From Bacteroidota bacterium (GTDB lineage Bacteria; Bacteroidota; Bacteroidia; Chitinophagales; JADIYW01), in NCBI GenBank assembly GCA_028288625.1, contig JAQBNI010000152.1, positions 1-64,000 of the forward strand: a stretch of DNA of 64,000 nucleotides, read 5' to 3'. Below the pieces are notes generated by a model. That model was not told the origin of the DNA. It was given only the letters and a program-made list of their open reading frames with translations, and made no database searches. Each line of letters opens with the position of its first letter. The first letter of the stretch is position 1. Below, one piece after another: positions 1-10,103 of this stretch. The position numbers were made by a program, and so were the translations under genes.

Positions 1-436
1 GCACAAGGTCGCCGCTTGCACCAACACCGCCATGCTCATACATGCACGGATAAATATTCTTATTAATTATTTTTTGCAATAACAAAACCAATTCTTTATC
101 AACGCCGGAATATCCTTTCATTAAAGAAGAAAGGCGGGCGATCATGGAAGCTTTCACATACACAGGTTCTATTAAATTACCGGTGCCTGAACAGTGGCTC
201 CTGATCAGATTATATTGTAATTGCTGAAGGTTTTTATCTGCAATTTTATATTGCGCCATGGGACCGAAGCCCGTATTTACGCCATATATTATCTTGCCTT
301 TTGAGAAATCTGTTAAGAAATGGAAGCTTTTATCAACTTTTACTAAAGCATTTTTTGAAAGATTTATTTCCTTATGCTCGAAGAGAATAGAATAAATATC
401 ATCAAGAGACAATTCATTTTCACCAACAGTAATCAT
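1..436 (-). CDS. Aromatic amino acid ammonia-lyase (HAL/TAL family), 3' part cut by window edge
   Basis: Not in ORF track. Translating the minus strand from ATG at 436 gives MITVGENELSLDDIYSILFEHKEI...YGVNTGFGPMAQ...IYPCMYEHGGVGASGDLV, including the MIO-forming ASGDL motif and the YGVNTGFG motif of HAL/TAL/PAL. Confidence 0.93.
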   Translation of the reverse strand, partial: MITVGENELSLDDIYSILFEHKEINLSKNALVKVDKSFHFLTDFSKGKIIYGVNTGFGPMAQYKIADKNLQQLQYNLIRSHCSGTGNLIEPVYVKASMIARLSSLMKGYSGVDKELVLLLQKIINKNIYPCMYEHGGVGASGDLV

Positions 437-469
437 TCTTATATACTTTGTAGTAGTTTTTGGTACCTG

Positions 470-499
470 CAAAGGTAGTTGTTTATGACTAAATACAAA
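470..499 (-). promoter_or_regulatory. Bacteroidota-type promoter for the ammonia-lyase gene
   Basis: Minus strand reads TTTG-18 nt-TACCTTTG (-7 consensus TAnnTTTG), about 35 nt upstream of the ATG at 436. Confidence 0.55.
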
Positions 500-570
500 A
501 ATATATATAATAGCTGCCGATTAGTTCTCATATATTCCCGGGTTTATATGTAAAACATGCGACTTTAAAA

Positions 571-1806
571 TTATGTCGTTTTGTATTGACGAACCACGGT
601 CGATAAGGTTTTTATGGCAGACCGGTGGTTTTTTACATAATGATTATTCTCATCCCAAACATAGCCGGCAAGCACGGAACAGATCTGTTTTTTGATAGCT
701 TCATTCGGATGTTCGGCAAAAAGTATGTCCTGCAGTGTGCCGTCATACCAACTCATTACATAAGTTCTGAATGTATCAACGCCTTTTTGCACAATATCAC
801 TAAACTCGGTTTGCCAATCTACGGTATGCCCGCTTAGCTGTTTTACAACTGCATGTGCGGCTAACTGGCTGGAAGATACCGCGAGTGTAACGCCGGATGA
901 AAATATCGGGTCTAAGAATTCCGTTACGTTACCGGTGAGTACAAAACCATCTCCGAAAAATCTATCTGTAGTAACTGACCAGCCTTCTATCGTTCTTGGC
1001 TCGAAACGAAACTTCGCATCTTCAAAACGTTTCGCGATATGTTTTTCGGTAGAAATTAATTGGCGCAATTGCTCGTCATTTGTTCCGGTTCCTTTTTCGA
1101 AGAACGCAGGATCTCCCACAAATCCAACGGAAGTAAATCCATTGGAAAAAGGAATTACCCATATCCATACACCCGGCGCATGATCGATGATAATGATCCT
1201 GTTCGGTTCATCGTACTCTTCGCGTTTTGTATCGAGTATGTGCGTGAATAACGTCTTGCGCGGGGGCAGATTTGAAGGTCTGTCTAAGTTTAATAATTTC
1301 GGGATCACCCTGCCATAACCACTGGCATCAATAATAAAACGTGCTGCAATTTGTTTGCTGTTTCCGTCTTTATCAACGACTGTTGTTACGGAATCTGTGC
1401 CATTAAATTCTATATCAGTTACACCAGTTTCGAAATCGAGCGGAATGCCCATTCTTTGATTTTCCTGTGCTAATAATAAATCGAAATCTTCACGCGGCAC
1501 CTGCCATGTCCAGCTCCATCCCTTTGTAAACTGGTCTGTAAAATTGAAGTCGCAGATCTTGTCGCCTTGCACAAATTTGGCTCCGAATTTTTGCTGGAAT
1601 CCTTTTGCTGTCAATGCGGGAATAAATCCAGCTTCGTCAAAAGCTTCCATGCTTCTTGGCAGTAAGCTTTCCCCAATAACAAAACGCGGGAATTTTAATT
1701 TTTCCACCATCTTTACTTTTAAGCCGGATTGATTTACAATGGCTGCCGCGACTGATCCCGCAGGTCCTGCACCGATTACTAATACATCTACTGATTCTTT
1801 TTGCAT
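571..1806 (-). CDS. FAD-dependent oxidoreductase, flavin-dependent halogenase-like
   Basis: GAGPAGS Rossmann motif, WIWVIP (matches halogenase WxWxIP) and FLDPIFSSGV. Confidence 0.8.
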   Translation of the reverse strand: MQKESVDVLVIGAGPAGSVAAAIVNQSGLKVKMVEKLKFPRFVIGESLLPRSMEAFDEAGFIPALTAKGFQQKFGAKFVQGDKICDFNFTDQFTKGWSWTWQVPREDFDLLLAQENQRMGIPLDFETGVTDIEFNGTDSVTTVVDKDGNSKQIAARFIIDASGYGRVIPKLLNLDRPSNLPPRKTLFTHILDTKREEYDEPNRIIIIDHAPGVWIWVIPFSNGFTSVGFVGDPAFFEKGTGTNDEQLRQLISTEKHIAKRFEDAKFRFEPRTIEGWSVTTDRFFGDGFVLTGNVTEFLDPIFSSGVTLAVSSSQLAAHAVVKQLSGHTVDWQTEFSDIVQKGVDTFRTYVMSWYDGTLQDILFAEHPNEAIKKQICSVLAGYVWDENNHYVKNHRSAIKTLSTVVRQYKTT

Positions 1807-1807
1807 A

Positions 1808-3106
1808 CTACAATTTTTCTGTTTTTCTTTTATCGTAAAATTTATTGAGTTTCCTGTTGCTTACATTTTGCTGCAAACTTAAAATATTGTCATTTGATAT
1901 AAAACTTATTTTTGGTAAAACCCTTAATGATGACCTGATCATCTCGGTTATTTTTTGTTGTGTATCTGCTTTCTCATCTTTTACAGAAATATAAAGATGT
2001 AAGTCATCAGTATTAATTTCGTTCAGGCTCACTTCCACAAAATAATTTTTTATTTCTTCTATGCCGCTAAGTGTATTGTATATTGTTGAAGGATATAAAG
2101 TAGTGCCTTTGAATTTGATGAGTTGTTGTTTGCGACCGATTATCGGGCTTATGCGGAGGGAATGCCTGCCGCAAGTACACGGGGAATTGTAGTAAGTACA
2201 AATATCTCCGGTTTTATATCTTAATAAGGGCATGCCTTCCACGCCTAATGTTGTAACGGTTAATTCACCATATTCACCTGCAGGCAACGGCTGATTGTTT
2301 TCATCCAAGATCTCAAAGATCAACAGATCCGCATGTGCATGCGCGCCATTACCGGATTCGCATTCTGTAAATGCGGTTTGTTTTTCTGTAGATGCATAAG
2401 TGGAATACATTTTTACATTCCAGTTATTTTGTATTCTTAACGCTAATTCGTTTGGAGAGAAATCTGCATTGCGGATAGCTTCGCCAATGCAAATAATTTT
2501 TTTTATCGATGTTTTATTAAGATCGATATTATTTTCTTTCGCGTATTCAATCAGTTTTAAAATAAAAGAAGGTACGGCGATCAGGACAGTTGGCTTGTTG
2601 TTTAAAATAGAATCTATTTGCAATGGCATATTCCCTGAACCGATTCGAATCGCTGAAGCGCCTAATTTTTGTATGCCCGCATAATATGCGATGCCTGCCA
2701 TAAACTGCTTATCCATAGTCAGCATCAATTGAAAAATGTCTTCAGAAGTGCACCCTGCTTGCAGGAACGAGCAGTATTCATTATAGGCTAAACGCTCGAG
2801 GTCATTTGATGTTAATGCAATCGTAACGGGAGCGCCTAAAGTGCCTGAAGTAGAACAATATTCTGCGATCTTATTTTTTTCTACACAAAGAAAATCCATG
2901 TTATGCGCTTGTAAGTTATCCTTGCTTGTGGGCGGAATAGATGATAAACCAGCCAATGTGATCTTTGCAGGATCAATATTATTTTTTAAAAAAAGTTCGC
3001 GATAAAACGGGGAGTGATCTGATAAGTATAATAATAATTTTTGCAGCTCCGATTCCTGGTATTGCTCAATTTCACTTATAGGTCTTCTATCTAAGTTTTC
3101 CATCAC
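1808..3106 (-). CDS. AMP-dependent ligase, phenylacetate-CoA ligase-like
   Basis: YCSTSGTLGAPV (P-loop-like motif), YKTGDIC, GRHSLRISPIIGR. Confidence 0.8.
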   Translation of the reverse strand: MMENLDRRPISEIEQYQESELQKLLLYLSDHSPFYRELFLKNNIDPAKITLAGLSSIPPTSKDNLQAHNMDFLCVEKNKIAEYCSTSGTLGAPVTIALTSNDLERLAYNEYCSFLQAGCTSEDIFQLMLTMDKQFMAGIAYYAGIQKLGASAIRIGSGNMPLQIDSILNNKPTVLIAVPSFILKLIEYAKENNIDLNKTSIKKIICIGEAIRNADFSPNELALRIQNNWNVKMYSTYASTEKQTAFTECESGNGAHAHADLLIFEILDENNQPLPAGEYGELTVTTLGVEGMPLLRYKTGDICTYYNSPCTCGRHSLRISPIIGRKQQLIKFKGTTLYPSTIYNTLSGIEEIKNYFVEVSLNEINTDDLHLYISVKDEKADTQQKITEMIRSSLRVLPKISFISNDNILSLQQNVSNRKLNKFYDKRKTEKL

Positions 3107-4773
3107 CCGGCACTCTTTATTTCTTCATCACATTTTGCAATATGCTTCCTGATACTTTCTTCTTCGTTTTTTGTAGCGATTACTTTCGTCAAAGCTTTTT
3201 CAAAATATATTTTTGCGTCACTGTAGCGCTTTTTTTTCATTAAATAATTTCCTGCGATCACGTATGCATCGTAAAATTCAGGATCTGAAGTGATGAGTTT
3301 TTGAATATCTACTTCTTTCCCATCCAGTGCATTTTGTTTTTGCTGAAGGAATTGTAAGAAGCGGAGATAATCGGGTGTCAATAAAAATTTATCAGGTGCA
3401 ATGGTTAATGAGCTGTCGTTGATCTCGTGATTGTTGGTTAAACCATGCATTGCAAAAATCTTATTTAAATCATAGGCAACATACTTGCCGAGTTGCCATG
3501 GCGAAGTGGAGATCCAGACTATCCTGTGTTTAGGGTCGAAAATTACGGAGTGGTGACATATCAGCTGGTTCACTGCTTTTTCATTTCCCATGCCAATAAA
3601 TGCACCGTGTAACCCTGCCTGGTCTCTCAGTATATCGGCTGTAATTTGCGGTGTGTTTTTATCCACCTTACTCAATAATTCTTCAATTCTTTTGTACCTG
3701 TAAACGGATGCGCTGGTCGCCATTTGCTCTTTATTTATTGCTGTATTGACCAGTTCCTTGCTTTGGTTATGATTGGTGCAGATCATGTAATCTGATGAGG
3801 GATAAGCCACCCCGGTAGTCTCCGGAGTTTTTTCTATAATGACGGTTTTATTGTCTGCTGCCGAAGAGATCATAAAAGTTTCGGCTACAAATGATTTCCT
3901 TGTTTTTGCAATTTTTATGGCTTCATCAATATTTTTCGCATACTGCAAAATTTCTCTTCCTATTAAAGAAACCGGCGTCGCCGCTCCTGTAGGTATGGAT
4001 GATTTTGACGCATTTAAGGTGATGGATAACCCCTGCATATTCATCCCGGAAACTACACCCGTAAATCCGCCCCATGTGATGTACATAAATTTGTAGCCTT
4101 TTTCAGGATTGCAGAAAAGTATAAGTTTGTCTTCGGCAAATTTATCGCCCACATAAAAATCAAAATTCCGTCCTGATAGTAAGGTACTGTCTTTTGATTT
4201 GCTGTTCCATGTTGCGAAAGAGGAGCAGCCTACCAATGCCAGATTTTGAAGCGCGTGACCAATGTCGTGTGCAGCGTGGTAATTCAGAATGCGTTCATAA
4301 GGCGAGCCTATATAATTAAATTCAGAGGATGCAGCTTTGGACACGCCATAAATTTCCAGCTTTTCTTCTTCGGTTAAACTATGTGCTAAATTCCGGTTAA
4401 AAACAGCGATAGAATATTTCAAAAATTTTCTATAAAAAGAAGACGGGATCATTTTACTGATCTGATCCGTAAAAGCTTCTTCCTGTTTCTGCACTAACTG
4501 TTGTGCAAGCTTCCCGTTAATGACGCCTCTTTCAAAAGGTTTTCCTTCAACGTACATTTCCCATAATCCGCTGTTGCTTTTCCTGATCCAGTTATTTCCA
4601 ATCGTATAGCAATTGGTATCAATCTGTTTGGGTTGTAAGTTTAAACATGTAGTGTTTTCGGGTGTTGGCGGCGATATGTGAAGCGTACTCACATAAATGA
4701 CCAACGCAAAGATGATCAGCAAAAATGCACCAAGAGCATATTTAAGTATTTTTTTAATCCTGCGCATCTTCAA
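3103..4773 (-). CDS. C45-family (acyl-CoA:6-APA acyltransferase-like) acyltransferase/hydrolase with C-terminal TPR-like segment
   Basis: Candidate autoprocessing Cys in LVGCSSFATWN, GRNFDFYVGD and TNHNQS; N-terminal TM segment. Confidence 0.7.
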   Translation of the reverse strand: MKMRRIKKILKYALGAFLLIIFALVIYVSTLHISPPTPENTTCLNLQPKQIDTNCYTIGNNWIRKSNSGLWEMYVEGKPFERGVINGKLAQQLVQKQEEAFTDQISKMIPSSFYRKFLKYSIAVFNRNLAHSLTEEEKLEIYGVSKAASSEFNYIGSPYERILNYHAAHDIGHALQNLALVGCSSFATWNSKSKDSTLLSGRNFDFYVGDKFAEDKLILFCNPEKGYKFMYITWGGFTGVVSGMNMQGLSITLNASKSSIPTGAATPVSLIGREILQYAKNIDEAIKIAKTRKSFVAETFMISSAADNKTVIIEKTPETTGVAYPSSDYMICTNHNQSKELVNTAINKEQMATSASVYRYKRIEELLSKVDKNTPQITADILRDQAGLHGAFIGMGNEKAVNQLICHHSVIFDPKHRIVWISTSPWQLGKYVAYDLNKIFAMHGLTNNHEINDSSLTIAPDKFLLTPDYLRFLQFLQQKQNALDGKEVDIQKLITSDPEFYDAYVIAGNYLMKKKRYSDAKIYFEKALTKVIATKNEEESIRKHIAKCDEEIKSAG

Positions 4774-6271
4774 TTTTTTTTAATAGTGAGTGCAAATCTA
4801 CAAATGTCCCGCAAGATATTACAGAACTCATTACAACGCCGTGCACGCCATGTAGCGTTGTATTCTGACCCACAAGCAATAAATTTTTAATTTTAGTTCG
4901 AGTGGAAACCATGTTTTGGAATGGCGCCTTGCAATCTTTTACAATACCATAAATTGCGCCATCATCGGTGCCGATATAATCTCTGTAAGTTAATGGAGTA
5001 GCAGTATAGTATGTATGGATAGTATTTCTAATGCCTGGAAATTTTACCTCTATTGTATCTAATATTACTTCAGCTTTATTCTTTTTAAATACCTCATATT
5101 CTTCACCCCGGTCCTCAGGGGAATTAACTACATTATGTGTATCCTCCCATTTTTTTACCTCGTCGTATTTCATATAAACCATTACTGTCGCTGATTCGGC
5201 ATACTGCGGATTCTTTTGCGATCTTGTAAAAAACACAGTGTAGTAAGTCGGCCACTCTTCCTCTTTATCAAACATGCAATCCCAAACTTTATCGCCGGTA
5301 AAGCAGTAATAATTTGAGTTGATGTATTTAAAAGTTCCCGCTTTAAAAATGATATTTAAATTAAAAATGGAAGTTGAATTTTCGAGAGATGTTATCCGGT
5401 TTTTATAAGCACTCCGGAAAACGTTGGAGTCGGTTATTTCCAGGGTTTTTACAGGATGAATATTAGAAATAAAATGGTCTGCAGAATAAATTTCGCCGTT
5501 TTCCGTTTCTGCAAATTTTATCAGTTTATCTTCTTCTGTCAAGCGAGTAACGGTTTTATTTTTTTTGACGGTACCTCCGTGTGACGTTATCACTCTGGAT
5601 AATAACTTTGCAATCTGGTTACTTCCTTTTTTAAAAACGAAGGCGCTTTCAATATAACTGTTTACCACCAACGCATGAACGAATAACGGCGTTTTATCAC
5701 TGATCCCCGCATATAACATGTTGTTGCCCGCGAGCACTTTTTGCAGCATTTCATTTTTAGTTATTGATGCAATGTATTCCTTCGTGTCAATTTCAAGGTA
5801 TTTTGCCTTTTCAAAAAAACCGTTTTCATCCATATTGAAAATGGAGAATTTATGACCAATCGTTTTAATCGTATCTGCATACTCAATAATAGATTTTTCT
5901 TCTTCCGGAAAATCCGCCGCCAGCATTTTTATAAAATTAGGATAGCCTTGCGCAATGTTGTATTCTTTTTCTATTCCGTGGAATGTAATTTTTTCCACTG
6001 CGAATTCGTCAAGCTTTTCCAATTCTAAATCATCAGTAATTCCAAGGTATTTAAAGATCTTGTAAAGATTTTGTCCCTTACTGATGCCGCCAATATAATG
6101 GACACACGAATTGAAGATGTGCTTATTCCGGACGAAGATCTGCAGGCAGCCGCCGATCTGTTTATTTTTCTCAAGAACAGTAATTTTATAACCTTCCCTG
6201 GCTAAAATAGCGCCGCAAACTAAGCCGCCGATGCCGCTTCCGATAATTACTATTTCTTCTTTTCTTTTCAC
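4754..6271 (-). CDS. CrtI/retinol saturase-like NAD(P)/FAD-dependent oxidoreductase
   Basis: IIGSGIGGLVCGAILAREGYKITVLEKNKQIGG FAD motif and CrtI-like C-terminus (LLLVGQNTTLHGVHGVVMS). Confidence 0.85.
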   Translation of the reverse strand: MKRKEEIVIIGSGIGGLVCGAILAREGYKITVLEKNKQIGGCLQIFVRNKHIFNSCVHYIGGISKGQNLYKIFKYLGITDDLELEKLDEFAVEKITFHGIEKEYNIAQGYPNFIKMLAADFPEEEKSIIEYADTIKTIGHKFSIFNMDENGFFEKAKYLEIDTKEYIASITKNEMLQKVLAGNNMLYAGISDKTPLFVHALVVNSYIESAFVFKKGSNQIAKLLSRVITSHGGTVKKNKTVTRLTEEDKLIKFAETENGEIYSADHFISNIHPVKTLEITDSNVFRSAYKNRITSLENSTSIFNLNIIFKAGTFKYINSNYYCFTGDKVWDCMFDKEEEWPTYYTVFFTRSQKNPQYAESATVMVYMKYDEVKKWEDTHNVVNSPEDRGEEYEVFKKNKAEVILDTIEVKFPGIRNTIHTYYTATPLTYRDYIGTDDGAIYGIVKDCKAPFQNMVSTRTKIKNLLLVGQNTTLHGVHGVVMSSVISCGTFVDLHSLLKKIEDAQD

Positions 6272-6272
6272 T

Positions 6273-9200
6273 TTATATTTTTTTCAGGATAAAAAGAACA
6301 TTAGAAGTGTACTTGGTTTCATCGATCCTGGTCAGTTTTAAATGATGTGCCGTAGCAAATTCCTGCAAGATCCTGTACGATAAAAAAGACGACGATCCGG
6401 CGGTTTTATTAAATGAAATCAAGCGCCTTGAAATAAATTCAGTCAACCTCGTTCCATGATGTTTCCCTTTCATGTCTTCATCGCCCTCTCTTACGATGAC
6501 CATGCCGCTGTCAGAAATATGTTGTATACAGTTTGTGAGAACCTGATTTTGCTCATTTGGTTGCAGGTAATGCAAAACATCACTTAAAATGATCGTATCG
6601 TATTTTTCAAACTGATATTCTAAAATATCGTAATGTTTAAAAATTAATTTCCTGCTCTTTAAAAAGCCATGTTTCGCCACATTTATTTTGTCTTCATCAT
6701 AATCTATACCAAGGATCTCCCGCTCAGCACCTGTAAAGCTTAGCATATAAGATAAGAAACCATAGCCGCAACCAATATCTAAAATTTTATTTTTTTTAGG
6801 TATAATTTCGTTATAGACCGCATAATTATTTTCAAGTTTTAATTTCACTTTCAGATACCATTCCAATATTGGACCTTTAAAAAGATAATTACTGATCAGC
6901 TGGTCCCTGTAATACTCCGGCGTTTCCGTTTCTTCAGATAGCTTTGCAAATTCTTCCTTAAAATATTTTGCAATTACAGTGGTTCTTTCAGAATAACCAA
7001 CACCGTATTTTTTATCGCTAGGTTTGATCCTGTCCAAAATTTTTACCGTCATTAATCCATTCTTTAATAAAAATTCTCCCTTCGTCATACAATAACCTGT
7101 TCCGTGTAATACGATGGGCAAAATATCTATATTTAATTTCTCTGCTAAATAGAACGCGCCTTTATGAAACCTTTTAATTACGCCATCCTTGCTGCGTGTG
7201 CCTTCAGGGTAAACGATAATGGAATAACCATCCTTTACCAGGTCTGCGATCTTATCGATTTTTGCATCGGTATTCACAGCTATCTGGAAGTCAGCCATCC
7301 TCACTACAAAGCCAAACACCGGCGAATTCCAAACCCAATTGTTAGTCAGCATGATCATTTTAGGATGCAACATCAGCAATACTAAAATATCGAGGAACGA
7401 CTGGTGATTAGCAATGATCACTGCGGGTTTGGCAAAGTTTTCTTTGTGTTCATTGACGATCTTTTTATTAACGTTCGCCATCACGTAAACTAATGACCCA
7501 ACGAATTTACTCAACACAAAGTGGTAAGCATACTTCATTTTTTTACGCTGAAAAGGAATGAGCTTAGTGAGTAACACACCAATGATCGTTAGTACAAAAG
7601 CGCCAAAAACAAAATAGCTGAAAGCAAATAAGGACTTTATAAAACCCGAAAAAGTTATCGGGAAACGCTTGTTGTCCGTTTGCTTTTGAATTAATAAATT
7701 AAATAAGAATGGCTGTAGTGTTTGCGACATCAGCCAAACCGAAATTATGCCGATGATAGATACCAGCGCAATGGATTTTAATGCCGGGTGTTTGGCAAAG
7801 ATCAGTATGCCTAAGCCTAAAATGGTTGTCATTGCTGATAGTAAAATAGAAATGCGCACAGAGGCACTCATTTTTTTTCCTTCGGCATATTCCTGCTGCA
7901 TGCTATCCATAGTGAAAATGCAAAAGTCGTCTCCCAAAGCAAAAACAAAGGTGGACAATATGATATTTACAATATTGAATTTGATTCCGAATAAAGCCAT
8001 GAAGCCGAGTATCCAGATCCAGGAAACGACCATTGGAATAAATGCAATCAGTGTTAACTCAATTCTGCCATACGATATCAGCAAGGCTAAAAAAACAATT
8101 AATGTCGTGAGTAATGTGATAAAGTTGAAATCATTGCTGATGGCGCTCACTAATTTGTTGATAATACTTTGCCTGTCTACAACAGAAATATTTTTGAATT
8201 TGCTAAGTTGCTTATACACCATATTTGTTTTTCCCCGGGGAGCCTTTACAATATTGATGATAGTATAGTTGCCGGTTTTTTCATTAATAAAATTATTAAG
8301 GATAGCAGATTTCAAAGTGGCAATGTCTGCCGGGGACAACGGATGATAGTCCCTTGACGTTTGTTCTGCAAACCCTGTAAAAGCTGATGTATTGAAATGA
8401 AGCTTTTTACCTTCATTATTTAATGTTGCTAATGTTTTAGTGCGTTTTTCGCTTGTCCAGAATTGATTCCATTTTGCAATCCTGGATTTTTGTTCGGTTT
8501 CGGAAACCCAAATGGAAGAAATATTTGTGTAAGCATAAATGCTGCCGTTCGTCTTCATATTGTTTAACACAGGAAGAATTTTTTCATTGACCGCCAATGC
8601 TTCTTCCATTGTTTTTCCTTTAGAGATAATAAAGACAGACTTTTGATACAGGCTGCTGAATTGATTAAATTCTTTTTCCGCATTTTTTAATTGCGGCGTC
8701 ATGTAATTCATCTTCGTCATATCATTTTCAAATTGCACATTGCCTGCAAAATGATACAGTACGATCGTCAATATTAAAAAAATAATCACTGCATATTTAT
8801 TTCCCGCAAGTTTGGTTATCCTCAAACTGAAATTTTCAAATCGCGGGCTTTTCAGATGCGTATTTTTATCCGGAATAAAATGAGGCAAGAAAATAAGCGT
8901 CGACAGCGCAGCGCCGATCAGGCTGAACGCTGCAAATAAGCCCAGGTCGCGTAACACCGGAATAGATAAAAATTGCAAAGAAAAGAAACCGCCAATCGTG
9001 GTTGCGCTTCCTACGATCATTGGGAAAGCGAGATCTTTGATCACCGTTTCTTTTTGCGGATGATATAAGTAATGCGTTAAAAAATGGAGTGAATAATTGA
9101 CGGCAATACCCAGTACGATGGAGCCTGCGCCTACTGCTATGATAGAAATACTTCCCTTCAAAAAATAAATAACCATGAGCGCGAATAGTCCGCCGAAAAT

Positions 9201-10103
9201 GACGGGCAACATGACAAGAACCGGTGAGATAATACTTCTGAAAAAAGTGGCAAACAACAGGATCAATAAAACAATTGTAATCACCGATGTGAGAATACTG
9301 TCTTTTCTTATTTGCGCAGCATTCGCAGTAGCTACTGCAGTTTCACCAAAGTAAGACACTTTAAGAATTGTATTTTTTGTGGCGGTTTTTATAGCTTCAT
9401 CCAGATGCAAAAAGCATTCAGCGTTTTTTGCTGTTTCGGACGACTGGGCACGTAAATGCAAAAATACGAGCAGGTGTTTTCTGTCCTTAGTGACAAAATG
9501 ATTATCGTATAATTCAATATTATCGTCTAATTGGAATCCTTTTAATTTTTTATAGATATTATTATTAAATCCTAACGGATCGCGAATAATAAAATTTTTT
9601 AAAGCCAACCCAGCGGGGCTTGTAAGCGTTTGAAAATTGTAATTGAGTTTTTGACTGATAGCCTGATTCGTTAACGAAGAATCAATCGCAGCATAATCTT
9701 TGTCGTCTAAAAATACCGGGAGATTATTATCAATCACCGTGAGCACTTCCCGGAATAAACTATCACTTGCTGTGTAATCTATAGATTTTATATCTGTCCG
9801 TAATTTTGTGTTTACTTGTTCTACAAAAGCGTCAGCAAATTGAACCAGGGAATCGGGAATAACGGAGTTTGTATCTTTTGCGGAAATACTTACAATAATT
9901 CTTTCTGTAAATTTGGAGCTCTGAAGGAATTCGTAAGCATTTTTATTGCTTTTTTCTTCGGGCAGCATTTGAATTACATCTTCTTTTAATTCAACCTTAC
10001 TCGCTATCAGCAACATGACCACGATACATCCTGCAAATAATGAAATAGTAACCGGTAGTCTTCCTTTAAGTAACCGGTAGATGGATATAAAAATGCTATT
10101 CAT
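6273..10103 (-). CDS. Trifunctional MMPL/RND transporter - PlsC-like acyltransferase - class I SAM methyltransferase fusion
   Basis: 1276 aa: two MMPL TM blocks, acyltransferase motifs NHQSFLD (Hx4D) and YPEGTRS, methyltransferase motif LDIGCGYGFLSYML. Confidence 0.92.
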   Translation of the reverse strand: MNSIFISIYRLLKGRLPVTISLFAGCIVVMLLIASKVELKEDVIQMLPEEKSNKNAYEFLQSSKFTERIIVSISAKDTNSVIPDSLVQFADAFVEQVNTKLRTDIKSIDYTASDSLFREVLTVIDNNLPVFLDDKDYAAIDSSLTNQAISQKLNYNFQTLTSPAGLALKNFIIRDPLGFNNNIYKKLKGFQLDDNIELYDNHFVTKDRKHLLVFLHLRAQSSETAKNAECFLHLDEAIKTATKNTILKVSYFGETAVATANAAQIRKDSILTSVITIVLLILLFATFFRSIISPVLVMLPVIFGGLFALMVIYFLKGSISIIAVGAGSIVLGIAVNYSLHFLTHYLYHPQKETVIKDLAFPMIVGSATTIGGFFSLQFLSIPVLRDLGLFAAFSLIGAALSTLIFLPHFIPDKNTHLKSPRFENFSLRITKLAGNKYAVIIFLILTIVLYHFAGNVQFENDMTKMNYMTPQLKNAEKEFNQFSSLYQKSVFIISKGKTMEEALAVNEKILPVLNNMKTNGSIYAYTNISSIWVSETEQKSRIAKWNQFWTSEKRTKTLATLNNEGKKLHFNTSAFTGFAEQTSRDYHPLSPADIATLKSAILNNFINEKTGNYTIINIVKAPRGKTNMVYKQLSKFKNISVVDRQSIINKLVSAISNDFNFITLLTTLIVFLALLISYGRIELTLIAFIPMVVSWIWILGFMALFGIKFNIVNIILSTFVFALGDDFCIFTMDSMQQEYAEGKKMSASVRISILLSAMTTILGLGILIFAKHPALKSIALVSIIGIISVWLMSQTLQPFLFNLLIQKQTDNKRFPITFSGFIKSLFAFSYFVFGAFVLTIIGVLLTKLIPFQRKKMKYAYHFVLSKFVGSLVYVMANVNKKIVNEHKENFAKPAVIIANHQSFLDILVLLMLHPKMIMLTNNWVWNSPVFGFVVRMADFQIAVNTDAKIDKIADLVKDGYSIIVYPEGTRSKDGVIKRFHKGAFYLAEKLNIDILPIVLHGTGYCMTKGEFLLKNGLMTVKILDRIKPSDKKYGVGYSERTTVIAKYFKEEFAKLSEETETPEYYRDQLISNYLFKGPILEWYLKVKLKLENNYAVYNEIIPKKNKILDIGCGYGFLSYMLSFTGAEREILGIDYDEDKINVAKHGFLKSRKLIFKHYDILEYQFEKYDTIILSDVLHYLQPNEQNQVLTNCIQHISDSGMVIVREGDEDMKGKHHGTRLTEFISRRLISFNKTAGSSSFLSYRILQEFATAHHLKLTRIDETKYTSNVLFILKKI

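Noticed and set aside
7747-8268. 173-aa plus-strand ORF antisense to the MMPL fusion
   Set aside because: Entirely inside a well-supported 1276-aa minus-strand gene.
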